Notes: generated by a model from the letters alone, not told the origin. A DNA stretch of 24,593 nucleotides from JBDUDK01 sp040002995 (GCA_040002995.1 JBDUDK010000017.1:1-24593); one strand, 5' to 3'; shown: positions 14,509-22,813, counted from the first letter of the stretch. Translations and numbers: made by a program.

Positions 14509-17151
14509 TCAGCGGGTGTCACCGCCTTTGCCGATGACCGCCTGGGCCGCGGCGAGGCGGGCGATCGGTACACGAAATGGCGAGCAGCTCACGTAGTCGA
14601 GACCGGCGTCGTAGAACAGCGCGATCGACTCCGGATCGCCTCCATGCTCGCCACACACGCCGAGCTTCAGATCTTTCTTCGTCGCTCGACCGCGCTGAAC
14701 GGCGATCCTGACCAGCTCGCCGACCCCGGAACTGTCGATCGTCTCGAACGGGTTGCGCTTCAGCAAGCCTTGTTCGAGGTACGCGGGCATGAGCCGGCTC
14801 TCGACGTCGTCACGGCTGAACCCGAACGTCATCTGCGTGAGATCGTTCGTACCGAAGCTGAAGAAGTCGGCTTCCTCGGCGATCTCATCGGCTCGGATGG
14901 CGGCGCGCGGCGTCTCGATCATCGTGCCGATCGTGACGATTGGCTTCTTCTTCATACCCTTCGTCGCCTCGGCGATCGCTCCCACGACCCACGAGCGCGC
15001 AAGAGCAAGCTCCTCGCGGTTGACCGTGAGGGGGATCATCACCTCGACGATGGGATTGTGACCGTCGGCTCTGAGTTGGGCGGCCGCCTCCATGAGGGCG
15101 CGCACCTGCATCGCATACAGGCCGGGCTTCACGACGCCGAGGCGCACGCCCCGCGTGCCGAGCATCGGATTGAACTCCGCCCAACTCCTTGCCGCCTTGA
15201 GCAGCAGGCGCTCCTGGTCGGTGAGGCCCTCCGTGGCCTCCTTGACCTCGAGTTCGTCGACCTTGGGGAGGAACTCGTGGAGCGGAGGATCGAGGAGACG
15301 CACCGTGACGGGCAGCCCGTCCATCTCCCTCAGAATCTCGACGAAGTCGGTCTTTTGCACGCCGCGCAGTTCCTCGAGGGCGGCAGCCTCATCGTCGGCG
15401 GACTCGGCCAGGATCATCCGCTGCACCACGGGCAACCGATCTTCGCCAAGGAACATGTGCTCGGTACGGCACAGACCAATGCCCTCCGCGCCGAACTCGC
15501 GGGCATTCTTCGCATCGGCGCCGGTGTCGGCGTTTGCCCGCACGGCGAGCTTGCCCTTACGGATGCGATCGGCCCAGCCCAAAATGATGTCGAACTCAGG
15601 CGGCGGTTTCGACGCTGACAACTCGACGGCGCCGAGCACAACGATGCCTGCGGTGCCGTCCAACGAGATGACGTCGCCCTCGCGGACGACGATGTCGCCC
15701 GCCCTGAACTGCTTTCCTTCGATCTTCACGCTCTCGGCGCCGACCACGGCCGGCGTGCCCCACCCGCGCGCCACGACCGCCGCGTGACTGACCAGTCCCC
15801 CGCGGGAGGTGAGGATGCCGCGAGAGACCATCATGCCGTGCACGTCTTCAGGCGATGTCTCACTGCGCACGAGGATGACGTCCTCGCCCCGCTCGGCCGC
15901 GTCCTGCGCGTCGTCGGCGGTGAAGTAGACGCGGCCGACGGCCGCACCCGGTGAAGCGGCGAGACCCTTGGCGATGACCTTTTGATCCTTCGCGGCGAAC
16001 TGCGGATGCAGCACCTGGTCGAGATGCTCGGCTGTGATGCGTTGCACGGCCGCGGCCTTCGTGAGCCGGATGTGGCGATCGGTGCTCATGTCGACGGCCA
16101 TCTTCAACGCCGCCACGCCGGTGCGCTTGCCGACGCGCGTCTGAAGCATCCAGAGCTTGCCCTGCTCGATGGTGAACTCCGTGTCACACATATCGCGGTA
16201 GTGCTGTTCGAGGCGCCGGAAGATGGCCATGAGCTCGGCGTGGATCACCGGGAACTCCTGCTTCAGCGCGTCGAGATCCTCGGTCTTGCGAATACCGGCC
16301 ACGACGTCCTCGCCCTGCGCGTTGACGAGGAAGTCGCCGTACGGCTTGTTTTCGCCGGTGGCGGCGTCGCGGGTGAAGCCGACCCCGGTGCCCGAGTTGT
16401 CGTCCCTGTTGCCGAATACCATGCACTGCACGTTGACGGCGGTGCCCAGGTCGTGGCTGATGCGCTCCCTGACTCGGTAAGCGATCGCGCGAGCGCCCAT
16501 CCAGCTACGGAACACCGCTTCGATTGCGCCGCGCAGCTGCTTGACCGGGTCTTGTGGGAACGGCCTGCCGGTCTCGACCTTGACGATGGCCTTGTACTGC
16601 TCGCACAGGTCTTTGAGGTAGGACGCGGGCAGCTCGGCGTCGGTGCGCACCCCCGCGGCCACTTTCGCCTTCTCGAACGGTTCCTCGAAGGCGTGGCCAT
16701 CGATGTCGAGCACGATCCGCCCGTACATGGAAAGGAAGCGGCGGTACGAGTCATAGGCAAAGCGCTCGTCGCTCGTGCCCGCGGCCAAGCCCTTCACGCT
16801 CTTGTCGTTCAGACCGAGGTTGAGGACCGTGTCCATCATGCCGGGCATCGAGAACTTGGCGCCCGAACGCACGCTCACGAGCAGCGGATCGCCAGCGTCG
16901 CCCAGGCGCCGACGCATCTTCTTCTCGAGGCGGGCGATGTGGCGGACGATTTCAGCATCGAGCGCGTCGGGCCACCCGCCCTTGAGGTACGCGCGGCACG
17001 CCTCGGTGGAGATCGTGAATCCGGGAGGAACAGGAAGACCCAGCACGGAGGTCATTTCCGCCAGGTTTGCCCCCTTGCCGCCGAGGAGGTCTTTCATGTC
17101 CATCGGAGGACGGCGATGCTTGTGCTCGAAGGCGTAGACGTACGTGGTCAC
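14509..17151 (-). CDS. ppdK: pyruvate, phosphate dikinase
   Basis: An 880-residue enzyme, the usual length for PPDK, that interconverts pyruvate, ATP and Pi with PEP, AMP and PPi. Domains: ATP-grasp nucleotide-binding part (LLGGKGANLAEM, VSVRSGAKFSMPGMMDTVLN), the swivelling phosphohistidine domain with GGLVSHAAVVARG (H456), and the C-terminal PEP/pyruvate barrel with GLCRTEHMF, FSFGTNDLTQMTFG and the catalytic Cys C833 in GVCGEHGG. The residue before the His motif is Val where many PPDKs have Thr (TSHAAV). The start is GTG 17151; there is no ribosome binding site, but TAGGCT lies 8 nt upstream. It may feed PEP production or, in the reverse direction, a PPi-based glycolysis. Confidence 0.96.
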   Translation of the reverse strand: MTTYVYAFEHKHRRPPMDMKDLLGGKGANLAEMTSVLGLPVPPGFTISTEACRAYLKGGWPDALDAEIVRHIARLEKKMRRRLGDAGDPLLVSVRSGAKFSMPGMMDTVLNLGLNDKSVKGLAAGTSDERFAYDSYRRFLSMYGRIVLDIDGHAFEEPFEKAKVAAGVRTDAELPASYLKDLCEQYKAIVKVETGRPFPQDPVKQLRGAIEAVFRSWMGARAIAYRVRERISHDLGTAVNVQCMVFGNRDDNSGTGVGFTRDAATGENKPYGDFLVNAQGEDVVAGIRKTEDLDALKQEFPVIHAELMAIFRRLEQHYRDMCDTEFTIEQGKLWMLQTRVGKRTGVAALKMAVDMSTDRHIRLTKAAAVQRITAEHLDQVLHPQFAAKDQKVIAKGLAASPGAAVGRVYFTADDAQDAAERGEDVILVRSETSPEDVHGMMVSRGILTSRGGLVSHAAVVARGWGTPAVVGAESVKIEGKQFRAGDIVVREGDVISLDGTAGIVVLGAVELSASKPPPEFDIILGWADRIRKGKLAVRANADTGADAKNAREFGAEGIGLCRTEHMFLGEDRLPVVQRMILAESADDEAAALEELRGVQKTDFVEILREMDGLPVTVRLLDPPLHEFLPKVDELEVKEATEGLTDQERLLLKAARSWAEFNPMLGTRGVRLGVVKPGLYAMQVRALMEAAAQLRADGHNPIVEVMIPLTVNREELALARSWVVGAIAEATKGMKKKPIVTIGTMIETPRAAIRADEIAEEADFFSFGTNDLTQMTFGFSRDDVESRLMPAYLEQGLLKRNPFETIDSSGVGELVRIAVQRGRATKKDLKLGVCGEHGGDPESIALFYDAGLDYVSCSPFRVPIARLAAAQAVIGKGGDTR

Positions 17152-17159
17152 GGCGGCGC

Positions 17160-17165
17160 AGCCTA
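17160..17165 (-). promoter_or_regulatory. possible -10 element, leaderless start of ppdK
   Basis: TAGGCT on the minus strand, in the 50-bp gap between the YjbR-like gene and ppdK, ending 8 nt before GTG 17151. No clear -35 is seen. Confidence 0.35.
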
Positions 17166-17201
17166 GTGAAGGGCATTCGCGGACCGACGATCGCGTTCGG
17201 A

Positions 17202-17531
17202 TCAGTCGAGCTTGGCGGCGAGGGATTTGGGAGCAATGAGGCGGTAGCTGTCGCGGATCAGCTCCGCCACCTCGTCCCAATCAATCTTGCCCGTGAGCTG
17301 CATCGTGACCCAGCCGAACCGGCCGACATAGGGCGACAGCGAGAAGCGGGGATCGCCGAGCAGGCCATCGAGCTCTTCGGGGTCGGCTTTGACGACCATG
17401 GAGGTTTCACCGGGGAAGCAGAAGATCTTTTTCCGCACCCGAAAATTCACGTCGCCCCAGGTGAGTTCCTCGGTGGTCTCGGGGAGCACCAGCGCGATAA
17501 GCCGCAGCCGATCGAGCTTGGAAACAGTCAA
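17202..17531 (-). CDS. MmcQ/YjbR-family small protein
   Basis: A 109-residue protein resembling the YjbR/MmcQ family (a small DNA-binding-protein-like fold of uncertain function). Characteristic pieces are LPETTEELTWGDVNFRVRKKIFCF near the N-terminus (within residues 16-39), LSPYVGRFGWVTMQL in the middle, and DWDEVAELIRDSYRLIAPK at the end. Its biochemical role is not established, and nothing here adds to that. The start is TTG 17531, sharing 4 bp (TTGA) with the glyS stop, so it is translationally coupled to glyS. A 50-bp gap follows before ppdK. Confidence 0.82.
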   Translation of the reverse strand: MTVSKLDRLRLIALVLPETTEELTWGDVNFRVRKKIFCFPGETSMVVKADPEELDGLLGDPRFSLSPYVGRFGWVTMQLTGKIDWDEVAELIRDSYRLIAPKSLAAKLD

Positions 17532-18838
17532 AATCCCAACCGTTGACGCACTTCTGTGACAAGGGTCTCGATCGGAACTCGCGCCTGCGTCGTGGAGTCA
17601 CGATCGCGAATCGTGGCCGACTTGTCGTCGACTGACTCGAAGTCGACGGTGATGCACAACGGCGTGCCGATCTCGTCTTGACGGCGATACCGGCGTCCGA
17701 TGGCCTGCGTTTCGTCGTAGTCGACCATGTAGTTCTCGCGTAGCAGGGCCGCGATGTCGTGGCTCATCGACGTGAGCGGCTCCTTCTTCGACAGCGGCAG
17801 TACCGCGACCTTGTAAGGAGCCAACCGGGGATGCAGGCGCAGCACCGTGCGCTTCTCGTCGTTCACGACATCCTCGTCGTATGCCGCGATCAGAAACGCC
17901 ATCATGGTCCGGGTCGCGCCCGCCGCCGGCTCGATCACGAACGGCTGGTAGCGCTCATTGGTGGCTTGATCGAAATAGTCGAGCTTCTCGCCGGAATGTT
18001 CGGCATGCTGGCGCAGGTCGTAGTCAGTGCGGTTGGCCACACCCTCGAGTTCCCCCCAACCCCACGGGAACGTGAACTCGATGTCGCTCGTGCCGGCCGA
18101 GTAGTGCGACAACTCGTCGGCGTCGTGGGGCCGCACGCGCAGCATCGACTCGGCGATGCCAAGCTCCACGTACCAGCGGTGCCGCTCCGCGATCCAGTAC
18201 TCGTACCAGCGGGGCGCGTCGGCCGGCGGGACGAAAAACTCGAGTTCCATCTGCTCGAACTCGCGAGTGCGAAACACGAAGTTCCCCGGCGTGATCTCGT
18301 TGCGGAAGCTCTTCCCGACTTGGGCTACGCCGAAGGGCGGCTTCTTCCGAGTGGCGTTGAGCACGTTCGAGAAGTTCGTGAACATGCCCTGCGCCGTCTC
18401 GGGACGGAGATACACCTCGGCCCCCTCGCCCTCGACAGGGCCGGCGAACGTCTTGAACATGAGATTGAACTGCCGAGCCTCCGTGAAACTGTTGCGAGCA
18501 CCACAGTTCGGGCAAACGTCGGGGTCGGGAAGCTGATCGGCGCGGAAGCGCTGCCTGCAGGCCGTGCAATCGACGAGCGGATCGGTGAAATTCGCAAGGT
18601 GGCCGGACGCCTCGTAGACGGCGGGAGGACCGAGTATCGCCGCGTCGATGAGCACGACATCGTCGCGGCACTGAACCATTGAGCGGATCCACGCATCCTT
18701 GACATTGCGCAACATCAGTGCGCCAAGGGGTCCGTAGTCGTAGGTGGAGCGGAAGCCGCCATAGATGTCGGCCGACGGGAACACGAACCCGCGCCGCTTG
18801 CACAGGTTCACGATCTGGTCGAGGTCGTTGGCCGGCAT
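17528..18838 (-). CDS. glyS: glycyl-tRNA synthetase (dimeric type)
   Basis: A 436-residue class II synthetase of the alpha2 type (as in actinobacteria and eukaryotes), not the alpha2beta2 type. It charges tRNA-Gly. Visible: GFVFPSADIYGG near the start, a Cys4 insertion (CTACRQRF and CPNCGARN), motif 2 region (FRNEITPGNFVFRTREFEQME), YDYGPLG, motif 3 region ending in EPAAGATRTMMAFL, and a C-terminal anticodon-binding domain (LAPYKVAVLPLSKK to the end). The ATG at 18838 has no ribosome binding site, but TACCCT lies 8 nt upstream. It follows the phosphodiesterase gene by 21 bp and overlaps the YjbR-like gene. Confidence 0.96.
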   Translation of the reverse strand: MPANDLDQIVNLCKRRGFVFPSADIYGGFRSTYDYGPLGALMLRNVKDAWIRSMVQCRDDVVLIDAAILGPPAVYEASGHLANFTDPLVDCTACRQRFRADQLPDPDVCPNCGARNSFTEARQFNLMFKTFAGPVEGEGAEVYLRPETAQGMFTNFSNVLNATRKKPPFGVAQVGKSFRNEITPGNFVFRTREFEQMELEFFVPPADAPRWYEYWIAERHRWYVELGIAESMLRVRPHDADELSHYSAGTSDIEFTFPWGWGELEGVANRTDYDLRQHAEHSGEKLDYFDQATNERYQPFVIEPAAGATRTMMAFLIAAYDEDVVNDEKRTVLRLHPRLAPYKVAVLPLSKKEPLTSMSHDIAALLRENYMVDYDETQAIGRRYRRQDEIGTPLCITVDFESVDDKSATIRDRDSTTQARVPIETLVTEVRQRLGF

Positions 18839-18846
18839 GGGTCGAC

Positions 18847-18852
18847 AGGGTA
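18847..18852 (-). promoter_or_regulatory. possible -10 element, leaderless start of glyS
   Basis: TACCCT on the minus strand in the 21-bp gap upstream of glyS, ending 8 nt before its ATG. No convincing -35 is seen. Confidence 0.35.
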
Positions 18853-18859
18853 GGCGGTG

Positions 18860-19957
18860 TCACCCTCCGCCGACGTTGCTCAAATCGACGCCGATGGCGT
18901 GTTCGAGTGCGACGCCGAGTAGCGCGGCCGCGGTGGTGGGCCAATCGAAAGCGTTCGGTCGCCGCTGCTGCAGAGAGTCGCGGATGGCCCCAACCGCGGA
19001 ATGCCCACCGGCGACGACGGCGAGCTGCGCTCGGGTGCGCTCACCTCCGTGCACGCCGCGGAGACCCCGAATGGGTATCGCGCCGAACCAACGTCCTTCC
19101 GCCGCGTTTAGCACCACGAGACCGGGACGCAACTCCCGCCACGACTCGACACCGTCACTGTGTTGCAGCCATTCGGTGTCGAACCGATCGCCGTGGACAA
19201 GCGCGGCGCCGCTGCCTTCGTGGACCGCGGTGGCCCTGCAGTTGGCCGCCTCGGCCAACGCGACGAGGTCGACGGGTTCGGGGTCGAGAGCAGCTTCCAT
19301 GTCGTGGTCACTCACCACCATGAGCACCGTGTCGGCCCAGACGGGCTCGAGCGCCGCGACGATCGCGGCGACGCGCCCATCAGTCGCGCTGTAGACGTCG
19401 ATCGCGCGGGGCTTGTCGGGTCCAAAGACGTGGCCCGCGGTGTCCGGCTCGTTGAGATGCGCGAAGAGAAACTCCGGACCGCTCTCGATTGCCTCGACGA
19501 TGCGGAGCGCGGTGACGTCGTCTGCGACGTACCCCAACACGTCGTACGGCCCCTCATCGGGCCGCTCGCCGTTCGGCGGCCAATGGTGGTCGGCCCGCAT
19601 CGCTGCCATCGCGCCGATGAGGTGGTGATCTCCGACAACGCACGAACTCGTCCGGCCCGCGGCCTTGAGCGCGTCGAAGATCGTGGGCGTGGCCGGTCCG
19701 ACGAGATCGGCGAGTCGGCGTTCGCCGCCCCCAGCGACGTCGTTCGCGTAAATCCCGTGACCGTCGACATCGACACCGGTCACGAACGAGGCGTGGTTCG
19801 GGTACGTGGCGCTCGTCATCACGGCAATGCCCCCGTCGATCGCCCGGCCGCCATCTCGCGCTAGCTCGCTCAACGTCGGGGCTATCTCGACCGTGAGATG
19901 CCGATTGGGGTAGCCGTCAAGTACGAGAAGCACCACACGGGTCACGGGCGTCATCAT
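18860..19957 (-). CDS. alkaline phosphatase superfamily protein (nucleotide pyrophosphatase/phosphodiesterase-like)
   Basis: A 365-residue protein of the alkaline-phosphatase superfamily, closest in pattern to NPP-type phosphodiesterases. Metal and nucleophile sites: LLVLDGYP (D14), SATYPNHASFVTG with nucleophile T51, NEPDTAGHVFGP (the DxxGH metal motif) and VVSDHDM (SDHGM-like). No signal peptide is evident, so a cytoplasmic location is likelier than the secreted one common in this family. The substrate is unknown; phosphodiester or pyrophosphate bonds are the family's usual targets. The start is ATG 19957 (a second ATG follows directly). It is divergent from the kdp region across a 107-bp gap and lies 21 bp before glyS. 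Confidence 0.85.
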   Translation of the reverse strand: MMTPVTRVVLLVLDGYPNRHLTVEIAPTLSELARDGGRAIDGGIAVMTSATYPNHASFVTGVDVDGHGIYANDVAGGGERRLADLVGPATPTIFDALKAAGRTSSCVVGDHHLIGAMAAMRADHHWPPNGERPDEGPYDVLGYVADDVTALRIVEAIESGPEFLFAHLNEPDTAGHVFGPDKPRAIDVYSATDGRVAAIVAALEPVWADTVLMVVSDHDMEAALDPEPVDLVALAEAANCRATAVHEGSGAALVHGDRFDTEWLQHSDGVESWRELRPGLVVLNAAEGRWFGAIPIRGLRGVHGGERTRAQLAVVAGGHSAVGAIRDSLQQRRPNAFDWPTTAAALLGVALEHAIGVDLSNVGGG

Positions 19958-20064
19958 CGCGGAGAACGGGGGGCCCGCTAACGCCGCAACAATCCCGGAA
20001 CACCACGCGCCAAGAACGCGTCAATGTCCTTCGCTCCCGCTCCTCACGGGCGGACACTGCCTGC

Positions 20065-20826
20065 GTGACGCCCACAGCAGCTCCCACCAACCCGCCGGAT
20101 ATGGTCACCGCCGCCCTCAGCTCGATCGCCGCCATCGTGGTCGGCGCGGCCCTCGTTCCGCTTCGTGACCCGCTCGGCAACACGAACATGGCGCTGGTGC
20201 TCGTCGTCGTGGTGGTAGCGGCCGCCATGCTCGGGGGCAGCGTCGCGGGCGCGGCCACCGCCGTCACCGCGGGTCTGTCGTTCAACTTCTTCCACACCAA
20301 GCCCTACCTGACATTGCGTATCGATGACCGCAAGGACCTCGCCACGACCGTGATCCTCGTCATTGTGGGACTGGTCGTCGGGGAGATCGCGGTAGAGCGC
20401 AAGGTACGCAAGGCGAAGCGAAGCCAACGGGGCAGGGGTGTCGACCGCGTTCGTGAGGTCATCGACGAGGCCGCGGGCGGCGCGCGCACCGACGAGCTCT
20501 GGCCGGCGGTCCGCGTCGCGCTCATCGACGATCTCGGACTTCGCAACGCGCAGTTTCATGCGGGCTCGGTCACCGGCCTCGCGCTACTCCACCGCGACGC
20601 GCGGATTCACACGACCGAGGTCCAATTCGCACCGACTGGACTCGAACTTCCCGTGCAAGGTGTCGAACTACCCGTCGAGCACGGTGGTGAGCGACTGGGA
20701 TACGTGCTGCTGGAGCCGACGCCGGGACACGGCGTGGGTCTTCCGGAACGACGGCTGGCGATCGTCCTCGCGGATCTCTTGGCCGCGTCGCTCGCCAGGG
20801 GCCCCGTGCCCGCGCTACTCACCTGA
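20065..20826 (+). CDS. KdpD-like DUF4118 membrane protein lacking a kinase domain
   Basis: A 253-residue protein. Residues 13-115 hold about four transmembrane helices with the DUF4118 hallmark FNFFHTKPYLTLRIDD then DLATTVILVIVGLVVGEIA, as in the membrane part of KdpD sensors. Residues 125-250 are a soluble, GAF-like domain (GERLGYVLLEPTPG, LAIVLADLLAASLA). There is no N-terminal KdpD/Usp domain and no HisKA or HATPase domain, so it cannot be a kinase by itself. The GTG start at 20065 has no clear ribosome binding site. It lies 8 bp before the small membrane ORF and heads the kdp genes, which suggests a role in K+ sensing or in regulating KdpFABC (inference). The 107-bp region 19958-20064 should hold the promoter; I recognise no box. 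Confidence 0.85.
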   Translation: MTPTAAPTNPPDMVTAALSSIAAIVVGAALVPLRDPLGNTNMALVLVVVVVAAAMLGGSVAGAATAVTAGLSFNFFHTKPYLTLRIDDRKDLATTVILVIVGLVVGEIAVERKVRKAKRSQRGRGVDRVREVIDEAAGGARTDELWPAVRVALIDDLGLRNAQFHAGSVTGLALLHRDARIHTTEVQFAPTGLELPVQGVELPVEHGGERLGYVLLEPTPGHGVGLPERRLAIVLADLLAASLARGPVPALLT

Positions 20827-20834
20827 GCCGATCC

Positions 20835-20981
20835 GTGCGTGACGTGATCATCCTCGTGGGCACGATCGCGTTCTTCGCGTTGTGCGTGGGCTACGTCGGC
20901 CTGTGCGATCGGATTATCGGACCCGATCCGGTCGACGCGGACGAATCCGACGACGTCGAGCGCGAGACCACCACGCGATGA
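20835..20981 (+). CDS. small single-pass membrane protein upstream of kdpF
   Basis: A 48-residue ORF from GTG 20835. One hydrophobic helix (about residues 4-24: IILVGTIAFFALCVGYVGL) is followed by CDRIIG and a strongly acidic tail (DADESDDVERE). Its stop overlaps the kdpF start as ATGA, and it begins 8 bp after the DUF4118 gene, so it sits in a translationally coupled chain. Tiny membrane ORFs at this position are known ahead of actinobacterial kdpF genes, as far as I recall. Function unknown; a KdpFABC accessory or regulatory peptide is possible. GTG 20844 is an alternative start. Confidence 0.65.
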   Translation: MRDVIILVGTIAFFALCVGYVGLCDRIIGPDPVDADESDDVERETTTR

Positions 20982-21088
20982 CGCCGGTTCTGTTGGCATC
21001 GGCCGCTGACAACTACACGGGACTCGTGATCTCAGTGATGTTGCTCGGGTTCTTGGTGTTGGTCCTGGTCTTCCCCGAAAAGTTCTGA
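20978..21088 (+). CDS. kdpF: KdpF, small subunit of the K+-transporting ATPase
   Basis: A 36-residue single-helix peptide: NYTGLVISVMLLGFLVLVLV then FPEKF. The helix followed by a short (R/F)PE(K/R)F end is the KdpF pattern. In E. coli KdpF (29 residues) lies between KdpA and KdpB lipids and stabilises the complex. This one has about seven more residues at the N-terminus. Its ATG overlaps the stop of the 48-residue ORF (ATGA), and its own TGA overlaps the kdpA ATG by 1 bp (TGATG). Confidence 0.92.
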   Translation: MTPVLLASAADNYTGLVISVMLLGFLVLVLVFPEKF

Positions 21089-22806
21089 TGTCCGCGGCCG
21101 GGCTTCTCCAACTCGTTCTCCTTCTCGCGCTGCTCGGGCTCACCGTCAGACCGCTTGGTCGCCACATGGCCAAGGTGTACGGCGAACTCCCCGACGGCAG
21201 CGCTCCTGGCGATCGCTTCTTCGCTCCTCTTGAAAGGGCCATCTATCGCGTCGGCCGGATTGATCCCAAGCGGGAACAACGATGGAACGTCTACGCCACT
21301 TCGTTGCTCGCGTTCAGTCTCGTCAGTTTCTGCGCCGTGTATCTCATCGCGCGGCTACAGGGCTCGTTGCCGTTCAACCCGACGAACGTCAACGGTGTCG
21401 CTTCCACGGGAGCGTTCAACACCGCCGTGAGCTTCATGACGAACACGAACTGGCAGTGGTACTCGGGCGAGCAGGTCATGAGCCACCTCACTCAGATGCT
21501 CGGACTCACAGTTCAGAATTTCGTATCGGCGGCGGCGGGCATGGCGATCGCCGTCGCCCTCATCCGGGGCATCGCCCGGCGGGGCGGGCGCACCCTCGGC
21601 AACTTCTGGGTCGATCTCGTGCGGACCGTGACGCGAATCCTTCTGCCCCTGTCGTTCGTCTTCGCGCTGTTCCTAGTCAGCCAAGGGGTGGTCCAGAACT
21701 TCCACGGATTCACCACCGCCAAGCCAATCGAACAGACGACGCAGTCGATACCGGGCGGGCCGTTCGCCAGTCAAGAGGCGATCAAGCAACTGGGCACGAA
21801 CGGCGGCGGTCCGCTCAATGTCAACAGCGCGCATCCCTTCGAGAACCCGAACGGTTGGACCGACTTCTTCGAGTTGTACGCCATCGTTCTCATCCCTCTC
21901 GCGCTCTGTGTCACCTACGGACGGCTGGTCGGCGCGCCACGACAGGGCCGTGTGCTCCTCGTTGTGATGATGTCCATCTGGTTGTTCGTGAGTGTCATCA
22001 CGATCTTCGCCGAGTCGAGCGGCAATCCCCGGCTGAGTGCACTCGGCGTCACGCAGGCCTCGGGCGCGGGCCAGGTCGGCGGCAACATGGAAGGCAAGGA
22101 GATCCGGTTCGGGCCATCGAGCTGTGGTCTCTGGGCGGGGTCGACGACCGGAACATCGAACGGCTCGGTCAACTGCATGCACGACAGCCTCACGCCCGTC
22201 GGTGGACTAGCAGCGATGTCGCACATGCTGTTGGGCGAAGTGTCGCCCGGCGGTGTCGGCGTCGGCCTGATGGGAATGCTCGTGAACGCCCTCCTGGCCG
22301 TCTTCATCGCCGGACTCATGGTCGGGCGCACGCCCGAGTACCTCGGTAAGAAAATTCAGGCCGCGGAGATGAAACTGGTGGTCCTCTACATCGTGGCAAT
22401 GCCCCTCGCGCTCAAGGGTTTCGCCGCGGCGTCGGCGGTAATGGCCACGGCCAAACACTCGCTGGCCAACCCAGGTGCGCACGGGCTGTCGGAGATCATC
22501 TACAACTACGGGTCGGTCGCCAACAACAACGGGTCGGCGTTCGGCGGCATGAATGCCGGGACGCAGTGGTACACGACGACGATGGGCGTCTCGATGTTGA
22601 TCGGCCGCTTCATGCTGATCATCCCCGCCCTCGCGATCGGAGGGTCGCTCGTACGCAAACAGAGCGTTCCCGTCACGGCCGGAACGTTCCCGACCGACAA
22701 CAAGCTCTTCGCCGGGCTGCTCATCGGGGTTGTCGTCATCGTGGCCGGCCTGACTTTCTTCCCCGCGTTGGCCCTGGGGCCCATCGTCGAGCACCTGAGC
22801 CTCTAG
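21088..22806 (+). CDS. kdpA: KdpA, K+-binding channel-like subunit of the Kdp ATPase
   Basis: A 572-residue membrane subunit with about ten transmembrane helices and four pore-loop repeats that bind K+ and pass it to KdpB. Visible filter regions: MTNTNWQWYSGE (loop 1), GTNGGGPLNVNSAHPFENP (loop 2), TTGTSNGSVNCMHDS (loop 3, G359), then RTPEYLGKKI, and a late loop near NNNGSAFGG. Compared with E. coli, loop 2 has Pro-Leu (242-243) where FF is found. Two Cys (C346 and C363) flank loop 3. It is coupled to kdpF by a 1-bp overlap and is followed by kdpB after 7 bp. Confidence 0.96.
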   Translation: MSAAGLLQLVLLLALLGLTVRPLGRHMAKVYGELPDGSAPGDRFFAPLERAIYRVGRIDPKREQRWNVYATSLLAFSLVSFCAVYLIARLQGSLPFNPTNVNGVASTGAFNTAVSFMTNTNWQWYSGEQVMSHLTQMLGLTVQNFVSAAAGMAIAVALIRGIARRGGRTLGNFWVDLVRTVTRILLPLSFVFALFLVSQGVVQNFHGFTTAKPIEQTTQSIPGGPFASQEAIKQLGTNGGGPLNVNSAHPFENPNGWTDFFELYAIVLIPLALCVTYGRLVGAPRQGRVLLVVMMSIWLFVSVITIFAESSGNPRLSALGVTQASGAGQVGGNMEGKEIRFGPSSCGLWAGSTTGTSNGSVNCMHDSLTPVGGLAAMSHMLLGEVSPGGVGVGLMGMLVNALLAVFIAGLMVGRTPEYLGKKIQAAEMKLVVLYIVAMPLALKGFAAASAVMATAKHSLANPGAHGLSEIIYNYGSVANNNGSAFGGMNAGTQWYTTTMGVSMLIGRFMLIIPALAIGGSLVRKQSVPVTAGTFPTDNKLFAGLLIGVVVIVAGLTFFPALALGPIVEHLSL

Positions 22807-22813
22807 GTACACC

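Noticed and set aside
15982..17166. A 394-codon open frame on the plus strand opposite ppdK
   Set aside because: Antisense shadow of a clearly conserved enzyme; no recognisable motif.
19958..20064. A c-di-AMP or other riboswitch ahead of the kdp genes
   Set aside because: The 107-bp gap shows no recognisable riboswitch core or terminator/antiterminator pair by eye.
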